Assembly: GCA_036924085.1 (NCBI GenBank)
Contig: JAVGWX010000003.1
Coordinates: forward strand, 124,772,474-124,836,473
Direction of reading: 5' to 3'
Length of the DNA stretch: 64,000 bases
DNA from: Ariolimax columbianus
Lineage: Eukaryota > Mollusca > Gastropoda > Stylommatophora > Arionidae
Positions 57,133 to 64,000 of this stretch are shown piece by piece (the first letter of the stretch is position 1; each line of letters begins with the position of its first letter). A program made the translations under genes and the position numbers. The notes beneath the pieces were generated by a model, which saw nothing but the letters and a program-made list of their open reading frames with translations, was not told the DNA's origin and did not search any database.

Positions 57133-58019
57133 CCGATTTCAACAGGCGTTTCTGTAGGGATGCCCTCCTTAGCCTTTGGCTGTCCCCAGCCTATCTGCAA
57201 GGCAGCAGTTGTTTACGATCAGAGTTTTCTCTCCTATGGAAGTTGTCTTACCAGACTATCGAGTCTTCACTACTCGTGTCTATAGGGTGCAATGATGGTA
57301 TGTGATATATGAGATGGACTGGTTTACCCGGAAGAGAGGCAGTCCAGTGTGTCTGTATCCCAGGATCGTCACGTCCTGCCAGAAACGTAGCATTTGCATG
57401 TGAGTGGGGTATCTCTTTTTCCCTTTATTTTCTTGGCTTCTATGCAGGGATGGTACGCCTAGCATTCCCCGCCACCTGGGGTGTTGACACAGTGGGGCAG
57501 GTGTGCAATGTCCGCTGGTCTGCATCTCTTCTGCGTCCAGCATGATAGTTATGGCTGATAACGTACAGAGGTAGATATCGTAACCGGAGTGCATTTAGCC
57601 AGAGGACAAGCCTGGTAATGTCACAGAGATGTTGATCGCCTGGTGTGCGGACAACTCTCATGGTCAGTGGTTGAGTCTTGACAGTTCACAGTGTGGTGGC
57701 TGCTCTACTGTTTTCGACACCCCGACCAGGTTCTAAGTCTTTGGTTGGTGTTTTTCGCACCCCATCGCCGTATAGGGTGAGTATCAAGCAGTTTTCCGCC
57801 CGCTTTGATTTGCGGGCGGCAAGGACCTCTTACTGTGGCTCTACCTGATAGGGCTGGGGCGCAAGCCCCAGGTCCCGAGCATGTAGGAGCCTCCCATTGC
57901 AGTGGTGCTGAGATTTTGGGCGGGATTGCGGCTTTCAAGGGTTCGGCCGTAATCCCCCACATGGTAGCCTCGCGCCCTTGGCTTATCAGCCTGGTACGTG
58001 AACCAAAGTGTCTGCGGCT
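57133..58019 (-). other. 5' UTR of copy C; no recognisable ORF1
   Basis: GC-richer than the rest of the window. On the - strand there are only short frames (57705-58061, 57280-57594, 57440-57661), none with CCHC knuckles, coiled coil or an esterase signature. I-type elements usually have an upstream ORF1 with CCHC motifs; here none is visible, so the element resembles single-ORF Ingi-type designs. Start and function are inferred. Confidence 0.6.
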
Positions 58020-58686
58020 CCTCTCGATTTGAGCTGGTTTTCCGTAGCAACGCCCTGTCATTTGTAGGGTAAAACTGACCTGTCTTCAGATCTATTTCCA
58101 GCACCCGTTCACTATTTGGTCAGACGAATTTATTGAGGGCTTTTGTTTGTCAATGACCAGGTATTTGAAATCTGCGGAGTTAAACACGATTTCCGTAGCG
58201 TTCTTTCATTTGAGCTGACTTTTGTCCGTGAGTCTAATACCAGCGTACGTTCATTATTAGACCCAAACGGCAGTGCTCTCAATTTGTCAGTTGTTCTACA
58301 GTATTGGCGTGTTCAGTCAAATTAAGCCGCAGGTTCCACACCTGGTGGTGCCCTTCCGTCAATTCCCTTAGCGAGACAATCAAGTTTCTTAAAGGGTAGC
58401 CCCAAAGATTTTCGAGGGTCTAATTCCAGCACATGTTCTCTATTAGACCCCACTAAGGTGTACTTTTTGATAGTCATTCTGCAGTATTGGCGTGGTAAGT
58501 TAACTTAGGTCTCAGGCTCCACTCCTGATAGTGCTCTTCCGTCAATTCCTTTATCAAACACTGGATGCAGACAAAACCGAGCCACAGGGGACATAACCCC
58601 AGATTTCTGGGGGTCTAAGTCCAGCACCAGTTCCATATTAGACTCCAGAAGAGTGGTCTCGGCATGTCAATCATTTCAGTGTTGGC
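58020..58686 (-). repeat. 5' monomers of copy C carrying diverged 18S rRNA segments
   Basis: About four degenerate units are marked on + by TTCCAGCACNNGTTC then TATTAGAC at about 58098, 58237, 58425 and 58618. Two units contain a ~62-bp copy of 18S rRNA, at 58308-58369 and 58491-58553 (CCTGGTGGTGCCCTTCCGTC and CCTGATAGTGCTCTTCCGTC). These correspond to the block from GGAATTGACGG to ACTCAACACG in rRNA sense. In both, and at the main 18S junction (58686/58687), the 18S sequence meets the same non-rRNA sequence (CAGTATTGGC or CAGTGTTGGC on +). The 18S copies are several to ~25 percent diverged while the main 18S looks intact, so they are old parts of the element. Confidence 0.85.
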
Positions 58687-58709
58687 CGTGTTGAGTCAAA
58701 TTAAGCCGC

Positions 58710-58758
<49 letters not shown>

Positions 58759-59924
58759 TTTGCAACCATACTTCCCCCGGAACCCAAACACTTTGGTTTC
58801 CCGGAAGCTGCCCGCAGAGTCATCGAAGCAACTCCTGCGGATCGCTAGTCGGCATCGTTTATGGTCAGAACTACGACGGTATCTGATCGTCTTCGCGCCT
58901 CTGACTTTCGTTCTTGATTAATGAAAACATTCTTGACAAATGCTTTCGCAGTAGCTCGTCTTGCGGCGATCCAAGAATTTCACCTCTAACGCCGCAATAC
59001 GAATGCCCCCGTTTGTCCCTGTTAATCATTACCTCCAGTTCCGAAAACCAACAAAATAGAACCGAGGTCCTATTCCATTATTCCATGCACCATTATTCAG
59101 GCAGCCGAGGCCTGCTTTGAACACTCTAATTTTTCAAAGTAAACGCGCCGGCCACCCAGGACGCTCAGCGAAGAGCACCCGTGGGAGAGAGCCGGCAGAC
59201 GGTAGGGCAGGAGACAACGGGCAGTGAACCGGCGCGAGCCGGACCGCCCGCCTGCGCCTGAGATCCAACTACGAGCTTTTTAACTGCAACAACTTTAATA
59301 TACGCTATTGGAGCTGGAATTACCGCGGCTGCTGGCACCAGACTTGCCCTCCAATAGATCCTCGTTAAAGGGTTTAAAGTGTACTCATTCCAATTACGGG
59401 GCCTCGAAAGAGTCCCGTATTGTTATTTTTCGTCACTACCTCCCCGTGCCGGGAGTGGGTAAGTTGCGCGCCTGCTGCCTTCCTTGGATGTGGTAGCCGT
59501 TTCTCATGCTCCCTCTCCGGAATCGAACCCTGATTCCCCGTTACCCGTTACAAACATGGTAGGCATGTCACGTACCATCGACATTTGATAGGGCAGACAT
59601 TTGAAAGATGCGTCGCCGGCACATGAGGCCATGCGATCAGCACAAAGTTATCCAGAGTCACCAGTGGGGACGCCGCAACCCCGCGAGGGGAAACGACGAT
59701 TGGTTTTGAACTAATAAAAGCGCTCTTTCCGCGAGGGTCGGAGCTTGGTAAGCATGTATTAGCTCTAGAATTGCCACAGTTATCCAAGTAGGATCGTGTC
59801 ATCTAAGGAACCTCGACTGATTTAATGAGCCATTCGCGGTTTCACCGTGAGACAGTGTGAACTTAGACATGCATGGCTTAATCTTTGAGACAAGCATATG
59901 ACTACTGGCAGGATCAACCAGATA
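58687..59924 (-). rRNA. 18S rRNA, 5' two-thirds (partial, retrotransposed)
   Basis: The reverse complement starts with the universal TATCTGGTTGATCCTGCCAG at 59924 and continues colinearly through the conserved GGTAATTCCAGCTCCAATAG region (about 59318), GTGAAATTCTTGGATCG (about 58980) and GAATTGACGGAAGGGCACCA (about 58735). It ends at ACTCAACACGG (58687). About 1,238 nt are present; the 3' third of 18S, ITS1, 5.8S and 28S are absent. The conserved stretches I know show no lesions, so the copy is recent. Because it sits inside the 13-bp TSD of copy C, it is a retrotransposed piece and not a functional rRNA gene. Confidence 0.95.
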
Positions 59925-60554
59925 TCTGTCGGAGACGTACGTACAGCACACACCGGTCGGCGGAGGAAGGGTGTGTAAAAAGCCTCGCTGGGACGACGGC
60001 CGCAGGGACCGACTGACGGGACGGACGGTTTGTTCCACCCGTCCCTCACTCCGTCGACCTAGGACCGCCTGACAGGGGCCTCCCACACGCACCAGACGAC
60101 CGACCGACCGGGCTCGCTCGAGGAGGGATGGCAGCGCTCTGTGCAGAACGGATCCCAACGACCTCGGCGACGAATTTCACTGGGACTAGAGACACAATTT
60201 GGCCTGCCCTTCTTCTCCGTAGGGAGAACGCAGGGCCTCGAGGCAACGATTCCTGCTTTCCATTTGCCGGTCACAAGCTCTTTGCGAGAGTCGGACCACC
60301 AGCGAGACGTACTGTCGAGCTCTGCTATAAGCCTTAGATAAATCACCACGGACGGACCACGTTTCCTGATACGGACCAGACTAGCGCACCTCGGTGGAGG
60401 AGCCACTACCACAAACCGCACCCAATTCGCACTACGGGGAAAGGCATGCGAGCGTTTTCCGCAAGCCCGCGCTATCGCTCCGCCTGGCGGGACTGAGATC
60501 GCTTTACGAACACTGGTTGAAATTGAGTCGCCGCGGCGAGACAACTACCCCAGA
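59925..60554 (-). other. 5' external transcribed spacer of rDNA (partial, retrotransposed)
   Basis: This is a GC-rich sequence directly upstream of the 18S 5' end and different from the AT-rich DNA beyond 60568. It ends exactly at the TSD. The position next to 18S and the composition identify it as 5' ETS; ETS sequences are not conserved enough to confirm from memory. The RNA 5' end would be near CTGGGGTAGTTGTCTCGCCG, possibly at or near the Pol I start site. Confidence 0.75.
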
Positions 60555-60567
60555 TAACCATTGTTTT

Positions 60568-60888
60568 GATATACTTAACTTAACTTAAGGTTTTTATACT
60601 GGTTTAGAAGACTCTGCAGCACAGTACTTCATTTTGATATAAAATTATTAAATCTGAATACTACCATAGCTAACATTTATGGAATATGCTTACGTTTAAG
60701 CATTTCAAATGGGTCTCTTGCGAATTATATGGTGTGGTAGTTTCATAATGAGTAAAGGCGCGCTGAAAAAAATATAACTCGCAACATCTAGAAAGTTTCA
60801 CTTGGGCTTTACTTGACCAAGTCAAAAAAGTCAGGGAGAGTATGTTGCAGCCATTGATCGTTTCGTTAGGAACTGTCAATAATAATAT
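60568..60888. other. Non-coding DNA; start related to a dispersed repeat
   Basis: 60573-60615 (reverse: CTTCTAAACCAGTATAAAAA) matches the CTTCTAAACCAGTATAAAGA motif of the dispersed repeat at 41.45 and 63.7 kb. The rest is unrecognised AT-rich DNA. Confidence 0.5.
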
Positions 60889-61080
60889 TTGAGGGCTACA
60901 TCGTTTAGAGGTTTTGTGTCCCTTGGCGAAGGGACAGGATTTACTGGCAGCATTTGGTCATTATGTATAGATGTAAAAAGTGAGAGCGGGACAAGGATGC
61001 ATACTGTCCTCTGTCTGTTTATCATTTACACTGAACACATTTTGCAACAGATAAAGGAAATGCCTTTACTTAACGTCTTT
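60889..61080 (+). mobile_element. Possible RTE-like reverse transcriptase fragment
   Basis: CLFIIYTEHILQQIKE preceded, in a shifted frame, by AGQGCILSS resembles the palm segment R-Q-G-C-I-L-S-P-x-L-F-N-I-Y-T-E-x-I of RTE-type elements. It is short, with one frameshift. Confidence 0.45.
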
Positions 61081-61134
61081 AAACTGATTTACAAGACTCT
61101 GCAGAGTCTGCAGACAACCAGTTTCTTTTGCATT

Positions 61135-61620
61135 TCCTTTCTCTAAAAGCTATGTGCATCCAATCTATTCTTAAATGAATTAATTATCCCAGCCTCAATT
61201 ACTTCATGGGGCAATGCATTCCAAGCATTAACCACTATCTGACTAACAACATATTTCCTAATGTCTAATCTGGACCTTTTTTTAGTTAATTAAATAGCTA
61301 TGCCCTTTTTGTTCTTGTAGGCAATTGTATTTTGAAAAAAAATTGTTAGTCTAATTTATCCGTTCCTTTGATTATCTTATAAACCTGTATTAAGTCACCT
61401 CGAATTCTTCTCTTTTCTGGACACCGAAGGCCGGTTTCTCTGAGTCTTTCCTCATAACTGTAATTCTGGAATCCCACTATCAGATTTGTTGCCTTTTTTT
61501 ATATCCTTTCCAGCATGTTTATATTTCCTCTACGATACGGACTCCACACCTGTACACAGTACTCGAATCTAGGTCGAACTAATGCTTTATACAATTTGAC
61601 TATCACTTAAGCAAATCTTT
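61135..61620 (-). mobile_element. CR1/L2-like non-LTR retrotransposon C-terminal relic
   Basis: On the - strand, from 61620 downwards, it reads VKLYKALVRPRFEYC, QVWSPYRRGNINMLERI, KKATNLIVGFQNYSYEERLR, TGLRCPEKRRIRGDLIQVYK, then a damaged stretch, then VVNAWNALPHEVIEAGIINS and FKNRLD. This is the C-terminal pattern of CR1/L2-group reverse transcriptases (L-V-R-P-x-L-E-Y-x-x-x-x-W-x-P ... R-G-D-L-I ... W-N-x-L-P). Stops and small frameshifts show it is dead, and only this end is present. Confidence 0.8.
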
Positions 61621-62249
61621 GTGAAATTCCCCTTAACTCGCTATGTCGAGACCATTGGGGTATCTCTGACAATAAAATCCGATATGTGATAGTAGCATTG
61701 ATATTGCATGTTGAATGCACAACGCAAGGGAATGACATATACATCTGAGCTGCACACAGTAGGGAGACACATCATACCTAGCTGTTATACCCAACCATTT
61801 TTGACGCACCATATACCACCTATCTACTCTTATTATTTTCTTATCGTGTATCCGTCCACCACGTGTGCTTGAGATTTCATTGGATTATTTAATCACGTGA
61901 TGTCGCTGAAGTTTGGTCGATCGAATCCTGTTATGTCGCACGTGACATCATTGAAAATGGGTTGTGCGTAGCATTCAAAACAAAATAACGCCACTGCGTT
62001 GCGAAGCTCTGCTCAGGATATTTATGAAAGTAGTTAATTATAAAAATAGAAACTTCCCGCGCCCCTTCCTTGTCTCATATCCCCATTGCACTATTTGATA
62101 GGTATAAAACAGCACAATTCGGAGACAACAGTTATATTGACGAGAGACGAAACATGTCTATGAAAAAAGGTACTGCGTGGTAGTTACTTGCAGTAAGTAC
62201 ACTATTTAAACAAAAAAGATTAACATGTGATTAAAGAGTACTTACTTAC
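61621..62249. other. Non-coding DNA, nothing recognised
   Basis: No supported feature. Confidence 0.4.
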
Positions 62250-62600
62250 TGTCCGTGTCCAAGCACCGCGCCATTCAGCATGCAGCCAGTATCCAGCGAC
62301 ATGAATTGTTTTGTCATTTGCCTTCATCATGTCCCACCTATTGCATGTTTCCTGGAAGTTGGGGCAGGTTGTTTTGGTTTCTGTATTGCGCCACAGTTAC
62401 ATATAACATCATCGGTGTATCTCCATCGTTTCATATTCCCATGCATCGTGATACACCATTTCAGAGTCTGTTCAGCGACTTCTATGTAATGTATGATAGA
62501 GGATGTCCTGGGGCATGTTCCTCCCGAAGTTCCATCTCTGGGGCCTGCATGAATGCGTACCATCTCTCAGGGCTTGTCTGGCTTGGGTTTGCTGATTTTA
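62250..62600 (-). mobile_element. Non-LTR retrotransposon C-terminal relic
   Basis: On the - strand RYTDDVICNCGAIQ is followed, after a frameshift, by CPNFQETCNRWDMMKANDKT and IHVAGYW. This resembles the C-terminal C-x-C-G-x-x-x-Q ... C-P-x5-C ... A-N-x-x-A-x-x-V-A-x-x-W pattern of several non-LTR elements. Family not assigned. Confidence 0.5.
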
Positions 62601-62682
62601 GAAAGTTATGTCTGGATTTGAGTTTTGATACAAAAATGAACACGTGCTTTTATGGATACAATAAGAATGTAAGTATATTATA

Positions 62683-62967
62683 TGTTATCCCGACATGATT
62701 TCTTGCAATTTTGGACTGTGCCCCAAGCTGAAAATTTCGCTGAAATGGGCCCGATTTCAGTTACGAGAAGACATTATGCGGAATGCGACGACCAACTATG
62801 TTCACAAAGAGGCCTTCTTGAAATGTTTCCATCACTGGCGGGACCGCTGGTGGAAGTGTGTGAAGTTCCAAGTTGAGTACTTTGAAGGGAATTAATGTAT
62901 CAAAACTCCATATTGGTAATTGTATTTTTCCGGCCTTAAAGTCGGATACTTTTTGAACACACCTCGT
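62683..62967 (+). mobile_element. Mariner-family 3' fragment
   Basis: The + strand encodes the transposase C-terminus (CPKLKISLKWARFQLREDIM, then AFLKCFHHWRDRWWKC and VEYFEGN, stop at 62895). It ends in a TIR reading GGATACTTTTTGAACACACC followed by TCG/TA at 62967-62969. The 5' part is absent. It is closely related to the element at 14271-15010 but better preserved in this region; GLCPK replaces WLFPK. Confidence 0.85.
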
Positions 62968-62969
62968 AC

Positions 62970-63439
62970 ACAACACGACCTGATTATAGTCATCGCCTAC
63001 TTTAGACAGTGTTACGCCTAACTGTGTTATATTTTAAAATGTATCTGTATTGATTGAGTACATTTCCACATGCCACAACTTACAAAAAGAGAGGAGAGTG
63101 AAATAGTTCAATGAACTATAACTGGTTGATAGAAACAAATTCAGCACATTACGTGTAGTTGTCACTGATTTTTTATCAGATAAAGTGCTGTGGTTATTAC
63201 TGCAACAACAATATATCGCTTTTCGTCCTGCTTTTCTTTACATAAACGTATAAGTACTCTAGCGAAGGTGTAGGTATCCAGGGGAGATTTTAGAATTTCA
63301 AAGAGGACATTTTACTTCAGCTTAGTCCGTTGAGTAATTAGCTATTTAAAACTACTTTACAAATTTAAAATCCATCAATATTTTCTATTGCTGTTACATT
63401 TGTAAAACACTGTTTAAAATATCCAAGCAACTGTGATCT
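62970..63439. other. Non-coding DNA, nothing recognised
   Basis: No supported feature. Confidence 0.4.
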
Positions 63440-63850
63440 TAGTCTCAGCCGTAGTCGACCTGTACTTTTACAGGGGCCGGATGCCCTTGCGTATGCCCGA
63501 GCTCTGGCGTGAGCTGGATCTAGCCGGGTGGATGATTTCCTGTTTAGTGGGCTAGGCCAGGGCAGCTTACTACTCTGCTGAGGAGGGTGGTTAACCGATG
63601 TACAAGTCCATCTTAATAGACTCAAACACTAGTGCAAAGTAGACCCGCATCCTGTTATGCGACATCTATGTTGTTTCTAACAAACCCACCTAACCATAGC
63701 CGGTGGTTGTACACAGTCTTCTAAACCAGTATAAAGACGTCGAGTTAAGTGTTATGCATGCGCTGCCACACAGTTAGTCGCCTCTTACGACATGTTATCT
63801 CTAGGGCAGTTGTGTTATTCGTGTTCTTGTCATACACAAAGACCCCGGCA
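63440..63850 (-). repeat. Dispersed repeat, reverse copy of the 26.6-kb family
   Basis: On the - strand the order is GGTCTTTGTGTATGACAAGA, ACATGTCGTAAGAGGCGACT, CTTCTAAACCAGTATAAAGA, AGATGTCGCATAACAGGATG, GAGTCTATTAAGATGGACTT, CCCGGCTAGATCCAGCTC and a single CCCCTGTAAAAGTACAGGTC unit. This matches 26595-27170. The terminal unit is not amplified here. Confidence 0.75.
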
Positions 63851-64000
63851 ATCAGTAAAGGTATTTCTACTAATAAAGAAGAAATACATTATTTTCAATG
63901 ATGTGTGTTGATGTGATATCGTCTACTTCTTCATTCGTCTTCAGTCGTCGACTTCAATGACTGTAACAAAGGCAATAGTCAACTCGAGGATATTTGCACG

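Larger units (their letters stand above)
53187..60567 (-). mobile_element. Copy C: chimeric retrocopy of 5' ETS, 18S rRNA and I-like retrotransposon
   Basis: TAACCATTGTTTT is present at 53187-53199 and 60555-60567, a perfect 13-bp direct repeat of the size seen at other copies of this family (9-14 bp). Everything between (53200-60554, 7,355 bp) is therefore one insertion. Read on the - strand from its 5' end it is: 5' external transcribed spacer (60554-59925), the first ~1.24 kb of 18S rRNA (59924-58687), monomers containing 18S pieces (58686-58020), GC-rich 5' UTR (58019-57133), one long ORF (57132-53224), a short 3' UTR and a TTC (GAA on -) tail. The whole is best explained as reverse transcription of one RNA that started in an rDNA unit. 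No other copy in the window carries rRNA. Confidence 0.9.

Noticed and set aside
58687..59924. A functional rRNA gene
   Set aside because: It lacks the 3' third of 18S, ITS, 5.8S and 28S, and it lies inside the TSD of a retrotransposon copy.
59799..60588. Open frames of 60-160 codons across the 18S/ETS region
   Set aside because: GC-rich non-coding rDNA produces stop-poor frames on both strands; none has protein signatures.

Overview
The window is animal nuclear DNA, AT-rich and repeat-dominated. Evidence: GT-AG spliced exons, tRNA-derived SINEs, TA-flanked mariner relics, several non-LTR retrotransposon lineages and a metazoan-type 18S rRNA segment. The repertoire and the 18S expansion segment suggest a lophotrochozoan, most likely a gastropod mollusc; this is inference and no species is claimed.

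The only host gene I can support is the 3' end of a polyamine oxidase (PAOX/SMOX type) on the + strand. It has three coding exons at 2480-2606, 5185-5305 and 9594-9688; earlier exons lie outside the left edge. Its introns hold SINEs, retrotransposon fragments, a ~90-unit 18-bp array and a 19-unit perfect 25-bp array. Weak candidate exons of a second gene lie at 11385-12010 (split by a retrotransposon) and 15492-15664.

From 10 to 37 kb the sequence is non-coding DNA with relics: an I-superfamily retrotransposon family (many 5'-truncated tails), RTE-like elements, mariner, another DDE transposase, a hAT fragment, SINEs, a ~500-bp dispersed repeat, a large inverted repeat and many minisatellites. 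Minisatellites make up roughly a tenth of the window by my estimate.

From 37.6 to 60.6 kb on the - strand are three long copies (A, B, C) of the I-like element (APE, RT, RNase H, zinc knuckle in one ORF). They are separated by two copies of the same 4.35-kb spacer, repeating at 7,794 bp. Target-site duplications (TSDs) show that A and C are independent insertions. B carries C's left TSD and A's right TSD, so B is the product of unequal crossing over.

The main discovery is copy C. Its 13-bp TSD encloses the retrotransposon (ORF of 1,302 codons, 5' UTR) together with ~1.24 kb of 18S rRNA and ~630 nt of 5' external transcribed spacer. C therefore looks like a retrocopy of a read-through RNA that began in an rDNA unit and ran into a retrotransposon inside the 18S gene. 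The 5' UTR also contains diverged monomers that carry the same ~60-nt 18S segment, ending at the same junction each time. This suggests a long association of this lineage with one site in 18S rDNA.

The right end (60.6-64 kb) holds RTE-like, CR1-like and mariner relics, another non-LTR C-terminal relic and a reverse-oriented copy of the dispersed repeat seen at 26.6 kb.
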